DNA of 64,000 nucleotides from Bradyrhizobium arachidis (GCF_024758505.1 NZ_CP077970.1:9131501-9195500), one strand, 5' to 3'; positions 25,487 to 34,307 are shown, counted from the stretch's first letter. The notes: generated from the letters alone by a model not told the origin. Translations and numbers: made by a program.

Positions 25487-26431
25487 ATGACGGCGGTTTT
25501 CGCGGATGGGACGGTTCAAAACATGTCCGAGCGGATCTTCGCAGAGGCCATCAGGCACTATTGCGCGCGCCACGCTGTCGATATCGACGTGCGGGCCGAC
25601 GGCTGGCTGATCGCGATGCGTCGCGGCGAACGGCGCCATTTCGCCTTCGGCTACGACATCGGCCTCAACAGCGCGATCGCGCACCGGCTTGCCAACGACA
25701 AGTCGGCGGCCGCGGAGGTGCTGGCCTTGTCGGGTGTGCCCTGCATTCCCCATCGTCTCTTCATTGATCCAAAGCTCGTCCCCGCGCCCGGGGCGGAGGC
25801 GGCGATGGGCGCGCTGCTCGCCGACAACCCGCAAGGCCTCGTGCTGAAGCCCAATGAAGGAACGGCCGGCCGGCTGGTGACCAGGGTGACGAACGCGCAG
25901 GAGCTCCGGCTCGCCGTCGAAAAAATCTTCACGGCCAGCCAGGCGCTGGTGATCTCACCTTTCGTCGACATTGAGGAGGAGGTCCGCGTCATCCTGCTCG
26001 ATGAGACGCCGATGGTCGTCTACCGCAAGGAGCGTCCGTCGGTCACAGGCGACGGCGCGCACACCTTGCGCGAGCTGGCACGCGCCGCCGCGCTCGAAGC
26101 ACGGCTCGGCGATATCGCGACCGATGCGCTCGACGCCGTGGTGCCGACCGGGGAACGCCGCATCCTGAACTGGCGCCACAATCTCGACGCCGGCGCAAAA
26201 CCCGTGCTGATCGAGGATGGGGACGTCCGCACCGCCTGCGTCGCGATCGCCGCCGCTGCCGCCCGCGCCATCGGCATCCGCTTCGCCTCGATCGACATCG
26301 TCCGCACCGGCGGCGCCTGGAAGGTGCTGGAGATCAACTCCGGCGTGATGATGGAGGCGCTCGGACGACTCTATCCGGAGCTCGCGCATGCGACGTACGC
26401 CGCGGCGCTGGATAGGGTGTTTGAGCGGTGA
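25487..26431 (+). CDS. lone ATP-grasp ligase, cyanophycin-synthetase-like
   Basis: A 314-residue protein with an ATP-grasp domain across about 70-310. ATP-binding LVLKPNEGTAGRLV is near residue 123, the TGDGAHTLREL segment near 188 is characteristic of the cyanophycin synthetase and GshF group, and the metal-binding LEINSG is near 285. It forms amide or peptide bonds using ATP by family rule. It lacks the Mur-ligase half of CphA, so it is not a complete cyanophycin synthetase. Starts at 25487 or 25523 are possible; both have weak ribosome sites. The substrate is unknown. Confidence 0.8.
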   Translation: MTAVFADGTVQNMSERIFAEAIRHYCARHAVDIDVRADGWLIAMRRGERRHFAFGYDIGLNSAIAHRLANDKSAAAEVLALSGVPCIPHRLFIDPKLVPAPGAEAAMGALLADNPQGLVLKPNEGTAGRLVTRVTNAQELRLAVEKIFTASQALVISPFVDIEEEVRVILLDETPMVVYRKERPSVTGDGAHTLRELARAAALEARLGDIATDALDAVVPTGERRILNWRHNLDAGAKPVLIEDGDVRTACVAIAAAAARAIGIRFASIDIVRTGGAWKVLEINSGVMMEALGRLYPELAHATYAAALDRVFER

Positions 26432-26445
26432 AGCGTCGCGGTGAC

Positions 26446-26610
26446 CTTACCCTCCCCTGGAGGGGGAGGGTCGATCGCGCGCAGCGCGAGCGGGGTGGGG
26501 TGACGGTCGCTCCACACCGAACACTGCCCGAGTGGAGAGATCACCCCACCCCGGCTCACATTTCGCTGCGCTCAAAGTGAGCCGACCCTCCCCCTCCAGA
26601 GGAGGGTAAG
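26446..26610. repeat. palindromic intergenic repeat, family E
   Basis: A 165-base block with long imperfect inverted ends: CTTACCCTCCCCTGGAGGGG at 26446 and its counterpart ending GGAGGGTAAG at 26610. The inner part holds GGGGTGGGGTGA and TCACCCCACCCC. RNA from either strand would form a large hairpin. It sits between two convergent genes and may end both transcripts. No coding content. Confidence 0.8.
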
Positions 26611-26645
26611 AGCCGGCCACTCAGCGCATCAACGATGCAGCGTCA

Positions 26646-27572
26646 CTAATTATTCGCGCTCGCTGAATCGTCCATTGCCTTGAAGGCCTCCTCGAGTTGC
26701 AGCGAGATCGGCACGTTCAGGCGTTCGCCGGTGGGGAGGCGCGCGGTGAACCATTTGTTGTAGAGCGGGACGAGGTCGCGGTTGGAGCCGAGCTTGCGGA
26801 AGGTGCGCTCGACCACGGCGGACAATTGCGGCTCGCCCTTTCTGAACATGATGCCGTAGGGATCGTAGGACAGATAGTCGCCGACGACGCGGAACTTGTC
26901 CTGCGCCTTGTGGCGCGCGATCAGGCCGAACAGCAGGATGTCGTCGGTCGCAAAGGCATCCGCCTTGCCGTCGGCGAGCATCTGAAACGACTGCTCGTGG
27001 TCCGGCGAGGTCACGATGTTCAGGCCGAGCGAGAACTTCTTGTCGACCGCGTGCATCGCCTGCTCGTTGGTGGTGCCCTTGGTCACCACGACCGTCTTGC
27101 CCTTGAGATCCTTGACATCTGCGACGGTGGCGCCCTTCGGCACCATCAGCTTGGTGCCGGCGACGAACATCAGCGGCGAGAACGCGACGCGCTTGCCGCG
27201 CTCGGCATTCGCCGTGGTCGAGCCGCATTCGAGGTCGATCTTGTTCTGCAGGACCGCATCGATGCGGTCGTCCGAGGTGACCTTGACGTATTCGATCCTC
27301 AGATTGGGATCGTCGACCTCGACGCCGATCTCCTCCACGATGGCCTCGCAGAGTTCGAGGCTGTAGCCGATCGGGCGGCCCGCCTGATCGAGGAAGGAGA
27401 ACGGCGGCGAGCTCTCGCGATAGCCGAGCCGCACGACGTGCGCGCTCTTGATGGCTGACAGCGTCGGGCTCAGCCCTTCGCTGGCGGTTTGCGCCGAAGC
27501 TGCGCTCGCGAGCAAGCATGCCGCGAGCCACAGGCTGCCGGAGGTCAGAGACCTCGCCAGTGTCTGGCCCAT
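26646..27572 (-). CDS. glutamate/aspartate-type solute-binding protein (family 3), orphan
   Basis: A 308-residue periplasmic protein of the SBP_bac_3 family. Signal peptide about 1-27, then SAHVVRLGYRESSPPFSFLD, the usual start of amino-acid binding proteins. DLECGSTTANAERGKRVAFS resembles glutamate/aspartate GltI-type proteins. No ABC permease or ATPase adjoins it. Instead it follows a DAACS symporter gene by nine bases, so the two are likely co-transcribed. It may serve a distant ABC system or deliver ligand to the symporter. Confidence 0.9.
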   Translation of the reverse strand: MGQTLARSLTSGSLWLAACLLASAASAQTASEGLSPTLSAIKSAHVVRLGYRESSPPFSFLDQAGRPIGYSLELCEAIVEEIGVEVDDPNLRIEYVKVTSDDRIDAVLQNKIDLECGSTTANAERGKRVAFSPLMFVAGTKLMVPKGATVADVKDLKGKTVVVTKGTTNEQAMHAVDKKFSLGLNIVTSPDHEQSFQMLADGKADAFATDDILLFGLIARHKAQDKFRVVGDYLSYDPYGIMFRKGEPQLSAVVERTFRKLGSNRDLVPLYNKWFTARLPTGERLNVPISLQLEEAFKAMDDSASANN

Positions 27573-27581
27573 GTTGCGCTC

Positions 27582-28880
27582 CTAACCATGGCCGGCCATG
27601 GCGGGCACCTCGCCAGGAACCATGTCCGGCGTCACCGTTTCGCCCGGTCCGAGCTCATGCTCGGGCCCGAGCTCGCCTTCCCATTTCGCGACCACGGCGG
27701 TCGCGAGCGAGTTGCCGATCACATTGGTGGCGCTGCGTCCCATGTCGAGGAAGGTGTCGATGCCCATGATCATCAACAGGCCGGCCTCGGGGATGCCGAA
27801 CTGCGCCAGCGTCGAGGCGATCACCACCAGCGAGGCGCGCGGCACGCCGGCAACGCCCTTGGAGGTGATCATCAAGGTCGCGAGCATCGCGAGCTGCGTC
27901 GCGAGCGACATCTCGATGTGATAGGTCTGCGCGATGAAGATGCTCGCGAAGGTGCAGTACATCATCGTGCCGTCGAGGTTGAAGGAGTAACCGAGCGGCA
28001 GCACGAAGCTCGAGATGCGCGAGGAGGCGCCGAACTTGGTCAACCCCTCCAGCGTCTTCGGATAGGCAGCCTCCGAGCTCGCGGTGGAGAACGCGATCAT
28101 CAGCGGCTCGCGGATCAGCTTCAGGAGATGGCTGTATCGCGGCCCGATCACGACGAAGCCGACGACCACCAGGATGACCCACAGGATCGCAAGCGCGAGA
28201 TAGAAACCGCCCATGAAGACGACGAGCTTCCAGAGCACCCCTAAGCCGTTCTTGGCGACAGTTGCCGTGATGGCGGCCCAGACCGCGAGCGGCGCGAACA
28301 GCATCACATAGCTCGTCACCTTGAGCATGATGTGGGCGACGTCGTCGATCATCGCCAAAATCGGCTTCGAGCGCTCGGGCATCGAGCCCATCGCCACCGA
28401 GAAGAACACGGCGAAGATCACGATCTGCAGGATCTCGTTCTGCGCCATCGCGTCCGCGATCGAGGTCGGGATCAGATGGGTCAGGAACTTTTCGATCGAG
28501 AAGGCCGAGACCGGCAATCCGGTCGATTGCCCCGCCTGGGGCAGCGTGCCGGGGAAGTTGGCGCCCGGCTGCAGCAGGTTGACCATGATGAGGCCGAGCA
28601 GCAGCGAAATGAAGGAGGCGCTGATGAACCAGCCCATCGTCTTGGCGAAGATGCGCCCGAGCCGCGCGCCGCTTCCCATATGCGCGATGCCGCCGACCAG
28701 GGTCGCGAACACCAGCGGCGCGATGATCATCTTGATCAGGCGCAGGAACATCATGGCGATCAGGTTGATGGACGAGGCCCATTCGGCGCGCGTATCGGGC
28801 AGGAAGTTGAAGATCGCTGCGCCCATGACGATGCCCAGCACCATCGCGGCAAGGATGTATTGCGTGAACCTGTTCGACAT
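27582..28880 (-). CDS. dicarboxylate/amino acid:cation symporter (DAACS family)
   Basis: A 432-residue inner-membrane secondary carrier of the DctA/GltP type. Several hydrophobic helices and family motifs are visible: IKMIIAPLVFATLVGGI near the N-terminal part, the re-entrant loop AFSTASSEAAYPKTLE, and FVLPLGYSFNLDGTMMY. The residues fit glutamate, aspartate or C4-dicarboxylate uptake with protons or sodium. The ATG at 28880 starts MSNRFTQYILAAMVLG with GGGGG before it; longer in-frame starts lack a rationale. A solute-binding protein gene follows nine bases later. Confidence 0.93.
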   Translation of the reverse strand: MSNRFTQYILAAMVLGIVMGAAIFNFLPDTRAEWASSINLIAMMFLRLIKMIIAPLVFATLVGGIAHMGSGARLGRIFAKTMGWFISASFISLLLGLIMVNLLQPGANFPGTLPQAGQSTGLPVSAFSIEKFLTHLIPTSIADAMAQNEILQIVIFAVFFSVAMGSMPERSKPILAMIDDVAHIMLKVTSYVMLFAPLAVWAAITATVAKNGLGVLWKLVVFMGGFYLALAILWVILVVVGFVVIGPRYSHLLKLIREPLMIAFSTASSEAAYPKTLEGLTKFGASSRISSFVLPLGYSFNLDGTMMYCTFASIFIAQTYHIEMSLATQLAMLATLMITSKGVAGVPRASLVVIASTLAQFGIPEAGLLMIMGIDTFLDMGRSATNVIGNSLATAVVAKWEGELGPEHELGPGETVTPDMVPGEVPAMAGHG

Positions 28881-29101
28881 TGCGTACCCCCACAGACACC
28901 GACGCTTCATAGTGTCGCAGTTTTTCGCGGTCGGCAACACGCTTGGCGTGCCGCGCGACCAACGGGATGTTTCCGTTGCGAAACGGGAACAAGCGATCTA
29001 GCCTTCATGCAGCGCACAACAAGTGCGGCTTGCTCGTTTTCTGCGCGCGAGCTGCACCAATAATCGCCAGAACAATCACCAAGCAATCAGAGAGGAAAGC
29101 C

Positions 29102-30103
29102 ATGAGCGGGACCGTCAATCGCCAGATTCTTCTGGTGGAAAAGCCGAGCGGCAAGCTCGGACCCGAGCACTTCAAGATGGTGGAAGGCGCGATGCCGGAA
29201 CCGAAGGATGGCGAGGCTTTGCTGCGCGTGCGTTACATCTCGCTCGATGCCGCCAACCGCGCCTGGATGCACGGCGCGACCTATCGATCTGCCGTGGAAG
29301 CCAACAGCGTGATGGCGGGAGGTGGCATCGCTGAAGTCGTCTCCTCGAAGGCGCCGGGGTTAGCTGCCGGCGACATCGTGTTCGGCGACACCGGCTGGCA
29401 GGACTATGCCGCCGTACCCGCAAAACATCTGAACAAGATGCCAAAGCTCGAACCGCTCACGCATCTGCTCAGCGTGTTCGGCATCGCCGGCCTCACCGCC
29501 TATTTCGGCCTCCTGGAGATCGGCAAGCCCAAGGAGGGCGAGACCGTCGTCGTCTCCGCGGCCGCGGGCTCGGTCGGCTCGATCGTCGGCCAGATCGCCA
29601 AGATCAAGGGGTGCCGCGTAGTCGGCATCGCCGGTGGTGCCGACAAGTGCAACTGGCTGATGTCGGAACTCGGCTTCGATGCCGCCGTCGACTACAAGGA
29701 CGGTGCCACGTTCAAGGCGCTGCGCGCGGCTGCGCCAAAGGGCATCGACGTCTATTTCGACAATGTCGGCGGTGACATCCTGGAAGCCTGCATTCCGCAA
29801 ATGAACAATTTTGGCCGCATCGCCTGCTGCGGCGCTGTCTCGCAATATGACGGCGCACCGTCCCCGCACGGCCCGCGCGGCGTGCCCGGCCTCATCGTGG
29901 TGAAGCGGCTGATCATGCAGGGCTTCATCGTGATGGATTTCGCCAAGCAATACGATCGCGCGCTCGCCGATCTGCAAGGCTGGGTCAAGTCGGGCAAGCT
30001 GAAGGTGCAGGAGGACGTGATCGACGGACTTGCGAACACGCCCAAGGCGCTGATCGGATTGCTCGCCGGCGAGAACCGCGGCAAGCGCATGGTCAAGCTC
30101 TGA
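29102..30103 (+). CDS. NADPH-dependent MDR oxidoreductase (CurA/leukotriene B4 dehydrogenase type)
   Basis: A 333-residue zinc-free medium-chain reductase. The NADPH motif VSAAAGSVGSIVGQIAK is near residue 155, and the end RGKRMVKL is typical of the CurA and 2-alkenal reductase group, which reduces carbon-carbon double bonds next to carbonyls. GAGAGGA before the ATG at 29102 supports this start. It is divergent from the DAACS gene, and followed by a strong hairpin terminator at 30165-30217. Confidence 0.92.
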   Translation: MSGTVNRQILLVEKPSGKLGPEHFKMVEGAMPEPKDGEALLRVRYISLDAANRAWMHGATYRSAVEANSVMAGGGIAEVVSSKAPGLAAGDIVFGDTGWQDYAAVPAKHLNKMPKLEPLTHLLSVFGIAGLTAYFGLLEIGKPKEGETVVVSAAAGSVGSIVGQIAKIKGCRVVGIAGGADKCNWLMSELGFDAAVDYKDGATFKALRAAAPKGIDVYFDNVGGDILEACIPQMNNFGRIACCGAVSQYDGAPSPHGPRGVPGLIVVKRLIMQGFIVMDFAKQYDRALADLQGWVKSGKLKVQEDVIDGLANTPKALIGLLAGENRGKRMVKL

Positions 30104-30164
30104 CGACATCGTCACGACATCTGCGTGAAACACTAATCTACTTGCGGTAGCGGCCAAAGCGGCA

Positions 30165-30217
30165 AATGATGCGCGTCGCGAAACTTCACTCGCGACGATT
30201 GCGTACGCATCATTTTT
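30165..30217 (+). terminator. two-stem intrinsic terminator
   Basis: Outer arms AATGATGCG (30165-30173) and CGCATCATT (30206-30214), inner arms GTCGCGA (30175-30181) and TCGCGAC (30190-30196), followed by TTT after the outer arm. This fits an intrinsic terminator for the MDR reductase gene ending 61 bases earlier. Confidence 0.7.
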
Positions 30218-30269
30218 CGGAAGCCTGCAGGAATCGCAGGCGTCACCGATAGGGCAGGAATTCACCCAG

Positions 30270-31106
30270 ATGTTCAATACGTTGAAATGTGTCGCAACGC
30301 GCAAGGCGTTGCTGGCGGCAACATTCTTCGCAGTTGCAGCACCCGCTTTGGCGCAGGCGCCGACCGACGCGCAGAAGAGCGCGATCCGCTCCGCCTGCCG
30401 GTCCGACTACCAGTCGCATTGCGCGAGCGTCCCGCCGGGCGGCGCGGAAGCGTTGCAGTGCCTGCAGAAGAACATGTCGAGCCTGTCGTCGTCGTGCCAG
30501 AGCGCGGTACGCGCGATCGAGCCTGCGGCAGCGCCGAAGACCGAAGCCGCACCGGCTGCGCCAAAGACCGAGACGACGGCGCCGGCCGCCGAGCCCGCGG
30601 CCAAACCTGCTGCCACCACCGCCGCGCCCAAATCGTCTGCCGAAAAACCCGCAGCCGCCAAGCAGCCGACGAGCGCGGAGATCTCGGCGGTGAAGAGCGC
30701 ATGCCGCTCCGATTATCCCAAGGTCTGCGCCGGCGTGCCGCCGGGCGGCGCGCCGGCCTTGCAGTGTCTGGAGAAGAACAAGGCAAAACTGTCGCCGGCC
30801 TGCGAAAAAGCCGTGACCGCTGCGGCCGGAGGCGGCGGTGCAGCAGCGACGGCAGCGCCCGCGGGTGCAGCGCCGGCTGCGGCGCCTGCCGCAGCTCCGG
30901 CGGCGGCGCCGACCGTGATCGTGCTGCGTCCCTTGCTGCCGCGCGAAGAGCTGTTCATCGTTCGCTCGGCCTGCAGCGCCGACATACGCACGCTGTGCGC
31001 CGGGGTCGCGCCCGGCGGCGGCCGGATCGTGCAATGCGTTGCAAACCAGGCCGCGAAGCTGTCGCCCGCGTGCAAGGACGTGCTGGCGCCCTTCGCCGCA
31101 CGATAA
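30270..31106 (+). CDS. secreted protein with three GLG1-like cysteine-rich repeats
   Basis: A 278-residue exported protein. The signal peptide is about 1-29 (ending ALA). Three repeats share exact spacing Cys-X7-Cys-X12-Cys-X11-Cys, each with SAC near the start and a PGG between the second and third Cys. This is the pattern of the cysteine-rich GLG1/FGF-receptor repeat family, known mainly from eukaryotic Golgi proteins but also present in rhizobia. Long Ala/Pro linkers, including repeated APKTE, separate the repeats. Probably periplasmic or surface-exposed with six disulfides; function unknown. Confidence 0.85.
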   Translation: MFNTLKCVATRKALLAATFFAVAAPALAQAPTDAQKSAIRSACRSDYQSHCASVPPGGAEALQCLQKNMSSLSSSCQSAVRAIEPAAAPKTEAAPAAPKTETTAPAAEPAAKPAATTAAPKSSAEKPAAAKQPTSAEISAVKSACRSDYPKVCAGVPPGGAPALQCLEKNKAKLSPACEKAVTAAAGGGGAAATAAPAGAAPAAAPAAAPAAAPTVIVLRPLLPREELFIVRSACSADIRTLCAGVAPGGGRIVQCVANQAAKLSPACKDVLAPFAAR

Positions 31107-31115
31107 GACCAACGC

Positions 31116-31136
31116 CGCGCCGGCAGGGCCGGCGCG
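31116..31136 (+). terminator. GC-rich hairpin after the cysteine-rich gene
   Basis: Perfect nine-base arms CGCGCCGGC (31116-31124) and GCCGGCGCG (31128-31136) with an AGG loop, ten bases after the stop. No clear T run follows, so termination by this alone is uncertain. Confidence 0.5.
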
Positions 31137-31244
31137 CGTCGACTTCCTGGCGGGCGCGTGAAATGATCGCATGCGCACGCTTTGTCCGATCCACAGCATG
31201 TTCCAGAAGCTCGATTTCGAGCACGACAAGACCGGGAGGAAACC

Positions 31245-31460
31245 ATGCGTTCGTTCCTGCTTATCGCGTCAGCAATCCTTGCCTTCGGTGCTACCATGCT
31301 CGTCGAAGCAACCGATGCCAATGCTGTGGTGTGCGCCCGCGGGGTCTATCGCGCCGGCTGTGCCGGACCGAACGCTGCCGTCGTCGTGCGCAAGCCGGTG
31401 CCCGCGGTCAGGTGCGCGAGGGTGCTGGTGAACGGCGTCTACGTCAAACGCTGCGTTTGA
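31245..31460 (+). CDS. small secreted cysteine-containing protein
   Basis: A 71-residue exported protein. The signal peptide is about 1-27, and the mature part holds four Cys residues in VVCARGVYRAGCAG, RCARV and KRCV. Many Bradyrhizobium genomes carry related short proteins of unknown role. GGGAGGA lies six bases before the ATG at 31245, a strong ribosome site that decides the start. Likely envelope; possibly linked in function with the preceding cysteine-rich gene, but separated by a hairpin. Confidence 0.8.
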   Translation: MRSFLLIASAILAFGATMLVEATDANAVVCARGVYRAGCAGPNAAVVVRKPVPAVRCARVLVNGVYVKRCV

Positions 31461-31522
31461 GTTTGGCGGATTTGCCAATATTTCCTCTGGCGCCCGGCGC
31501 CGGAGCAGACTAGTCTAGCCCA

Positions 31523-31544
31523 GATAGTAAGTATACTGTCAATT
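31523..31544. promoter_or_regulatory. predicted MarR operator overlapping -10 of the hydroxylase-ligase operon
   Basis: A 22-base site matching the palindrome at 35810-35831 at 19 of 22 positions; the shared right half is AGTATACTGTCAAT. The central TATACT (31532-31537) reads as a -10 box, so a bound repressor would block the promoter. The ribosome site and TTG start follow within 20 bases. The match is direct; binding by the nearby MarR is inference. Confidence 0.75.
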
Positions 31545-31557
31545 AGGGAGGCAGACG

Positions 31558-32697
31558 TTGCGGATCGCCGTGATTGGCGGAGGGCCTGGCGGGCTCTACT
31601 TCGCCTATCTCTGGAAGAGGCGCCACCCCGAGGATCAGGTCGACCTGTTCGAACAGAACCCGGCCGACGCGACCTGGGGTTTTGGCGTCGTGTTCTCCGA
31701 CCAGGCGCTGGAATTCCTGCGCGCCGACGACCCCGAGACGGTCGACGCGATCGCGCCGCATATGGAGAGCTGGGAGAACATCACGCTGAACCTCGGCGGC
31801 GACAGCGTCGCCATCGACGGCGTTGGCTTCTCCTCGATCGGGCGCCTCGAGCTACTCAGATTCCTGCAACGACGCGCGCTCGGTACCGGCGTCACGCCGC
31901 GCTTCGACACCCAGATCCAATCGGTTGACGAACTGAACGGCTACGACCTGATCGTCGCCGCCGACGGATTGAATTCGCCGGTCAGGCGCGCGTTCGAAGG
32001 CGATTTCGGCACCTCGCTGTCCTACTCCTCGAACAAATTCGTCTGGTACGGCACCTCAAAGCGTTTCGACACGCTGTCGCAGACTTTTGTGAAGACCGAT
32101 CGCGGCACCTTCAACGCCCACCACTACCGCTACTCGCCGAGCATGAGCACGTTCCTGGTCGAATGCGACCACGCCACCTGGCAGGCCTATGGTTTTGCCT
32201 ACAAGGACGTCGAGCAGTCCAAGGGCGTGTGCGAGGAGGTCTTTGCCGACACCCTCGGTGGCCACTGCCTGGTCTCCAACAAATCGGTCTGGCGCAATTT
32301 TCCGTGGGTGTGGAACGAGCACTGGTCGTTCAAGAACATGGTGCTGATCGGCGACGCCCTGCACTCGGCGCATTTCTCGATCGGCTCGGGCACGCGGCTC
32401 GCGATCGAGGATGCGATCGCGCTGGTGAAGGCGCTGGAATCGGACGCGCATCTGGCGACCGCGCTGCAGCGCTACCAGGCCGAGCGTAAGCCGATCGTGC
32501 AAAAGCTGGTCAATGCCGCGCGCACCTCGGCCTCCTGGTACGAACACTTTGCCGACCACATGAAGCTCGACCTGATGGATTTTGCCTACAGCTACATCAC
32601 TCGCTCCGGGCGGATCGACGATGCGCGCCTGCGCGCAATGTCGCCCGCCTTCATGGCGCGCTACGAGGGCGTGAAGAACGGCGGGAGCGCAGCATGA
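31558..32697 (+). CDS. FAD-dependent aromatic monooxygenase, salicylyl-CoA 5-hydroxylase-like
   Basis: A 379-residue flavin hydroxylase. FAD motifs are GGGPGG (residues 7-12), the DG motif in YDLIVAADGLNSPVRR and the GD motif in VLIGDALHSAHFSIGSGTR. The length and sequence resemble the N-terminal hydroxylase half of 2-aminobenzoyl-CoA monooxygenase and the stand-alone salicylyl-CoA 5-hydroxylase type. The TTG start at 31558 has AGGGAGG before it. It overlaps the CoA ligase by ATGA, so ligase and hydroxylase are made together: the expected product is gentisyl-CoA from salicylyl-CoA. Confidence 0.88.
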   Translation: MRIAVIGGGPGGLYFAYLWKRRHPEDQVDLFEQNPADATWGFGVVFSDQALEFLRADDPETVDAIAPHMESWENITLNLGGDSVAIDGVGFSSIGRLELLRFLQRRALGTGVTPRFDTQIQSVDELNGYDLIVAADGLNSPVRRAFEGDFGTSLSYSSNKFVWYGTSKRFDTLSQTFVKTDRGTFNAHHYRYSPSMSTFLVECDHATWQAYGFAYKDVEQSKGVCEEVFADTLGGHCLVSNKSVWRNFPWVWNEHWSFKNMVLIGDALHSAHFSIGSGTRLAIEDAIALVKALESDAHLATALQRYQAERKPIVQKLVNAARTSASWYEHFADHMKLDLMDFAYSYITRSGRIDDARLRAMSPAFMARYEGVKNGGSAA

Positions 32698-34307
32698 GCG
32701 CCGAGATTCGCGACCAGGTGCCCGCGGACAGCCCGGGCGCGCGCGAGATCGGCTTTGCCGTTCCGCAAATCTACAATGCCAGCCGCGTGCTGTTCGACAA
32801 CCTCACCAGCGGCCGCGGCGACAAGCTTGCGCTGATCGGCCCGGCCGGCACACGCACCTACGCCGAGCTCTGCGCCGACGCCTGCCGCTGGGGCAACGGT
32901 CTTGCGTCGCTGGGCCTGCAACGCGGCGAGCGCGTGCTGCTGTTCCTCGACGACACGCCGGCCTATCCGGCCGCGTTCTTCGGCGCGGTGCGCGCCGGTT
33001 TTGTGCCACTGCTCATCAATACGCTGACGCCGCCGGATCTCTTGCAATTCTATCTCGCCGATTCCGGCGCGGCCGTGGCGGTCACTGATGCCGAGTTCTG
33101 CGCGCGCTTCAACGCGGAGGCCTGCAAGGACACGGCCCTGCGCACGCTGATCGTAGTCAATGGCGAGGCAGGCGGCCACGCCGTGCCGCAGGCTCTTGCC
33201 GCGGCAAGCTGGCTGGAAAAATTTCCGGCCGAGCTCACTGAGGCCGACACCCATCGCAACGAGATGGCGTTCTGGATGTACTCGTCCGGTTCGACCGGCC
33301 GGCCCAAGGGCATCGTGCATCTCCAGCACGACATGGCCTATAGCGAGATGGCCTTCGCACAGAACGTTTTGAAGCTCGGGCCGGACGACATCTGCTTCTC
33401 GGTGCCAAAAATCTTCTTCGCCTATGGCTTTGGCAATTCGGTCACCTTCCCGTTCTCGGCCGGCGCTGCGACGCTGCTCCTGCCGGGCCAGCCCAGGCCA
33501 GCGACGATTTTCGAGGCGATCGAACGCTTCAAGCCCACCGTCTTCTTCGGCCTGCCGACGCTCTATACGTCGCTGACCAAGGCTGATGGTGCCGACAAGA
33601 CCGATTTCTCCTCGCTCCGCATGGCGCTCTCCGCCGCCGAAGTGCTCTCGGCCGAAGTCTTCAACGGCTGGAAGAAGCTCACCGGCCTCGAGATCGTCGA
33701 AGGCCTCGGTTCGACCGAGGTCCTGCACATCTATCTCAGCAACAGCCCGGACAAGAAGAAGCTCGGCGCCGCGGGCCTGCGCGTCCCCGGCTACGAGGTC
33801 GCGCTGCGTGACAAGGAGGGCCGCGAGGTCGGCGACAACGAAGAGGGCATTTTGTGGGTGCGCGGCGATTCCAACACGCCGCTGTACTGGAATCGCCCGG
33901 ACAAATCGGCCGAGACGATCCGCGAGGGCGGCTGGATTTACACCGGCGACCGCTTCGTCCGCGACTCCGACGGCTTTCACTTCTTCCGCGGCCGGGCCGA
34001 TGATCTCGTCAAAATCTCGGGCCAGTGGGTCTACCCGCTCGAGGTCGAGCTGTGCCTCGCCGATCACCCCGAGATCCGCGAATGCGCCGTGTTCGCCGCC
34101 GAGCTGCCCGACCGCCGCATGACGCTGAAGGCGGTGGTCGTCATGAACGACCGCAGCGTCGATCAGGGCACGACGACGCGGAGATTGCAGGACTACGTCA
34201 AGGGCAAGCTGCTGCCCTACAAATATCCGCGCGAGGTGATCTTTATCGACGAGCTGCCGAAGACAGGAACGGGGAAGATCGACCGGCAGGCGTTGTTGAG
34301 GATGTGA
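32694..34307 (+). CDS. benzoate/salicylate-type aryl-CoA ligase
   Basis: A 537-residue acyl-adenylate-forming enzyme. The phosphate loop SSGSTGRPKG is near 195, the GLGSTEVLHIY segment and the YTGDRF hinge region follow, and catalytic Lys528 is in PKTGTGKIDRQ. The sequence is of the benzoate-CoA ligase group. With the adjoining hydroxylase and gentisate dioxygenase, salicylate or a close hydroxybenzoate is the likely substrate. Its ATG overlaps the hydroxylase stop by four bases. The operon appears to end at a palindromic repeat downstream. Confidence 0.92.
   Translation: MSAEIRDQVPADSPGAREIGFAVPQIYNASRVLFDNLTSGRGDKLALIGPAGTRTYAELCADACRWGNGLASLGLQRGERVLLFLDDTPAYPAAFFGAVRAGFVPLLINTLTPPDLLQFYLADSGAAVAVTDAEFCARFNAEACKDTALRTLIVVNGEAGGHAVPQALAAASWLEKFPAELTEADTHRNEMAFWMYSSGSTGRPKGIVHLQHDMAYSEMAFAQNVLKLGPDDICFSVPKIFFAYGFGNSVTFPFSAGAATLLLPGQPRPATIFEAIERFKPTVFFGLPTLYTSLTKADGADKTDFSSLRMALSAAEVLSAEVFNGWKKLTGLEIVEGLGSTEVLHIYLSNSPDKKKLGAAGLRVPGYEVALRDKEGREVGDNEEGILWVRGDSNTPLYWNRPDKSAETIREGGWIYTGDRFVRDSDGFHFFRGRADDLVKISGQWVYPLEVELCLADHPEIRECAVFAAELPDRRMTLKAVVVMNDRSVDQGTTTRRLQDYVKGKLLPYKYPREVIFIDELPKTGTGKIDRQALLRM

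Noticed and set aside
25487..26431. ATP-grasp gene called as cyanophycin synthetase
   Set aside because: At 314 residues it lacks the Mur-ligase half required in CphA, so only an ATP-grasp ligase call is supported.
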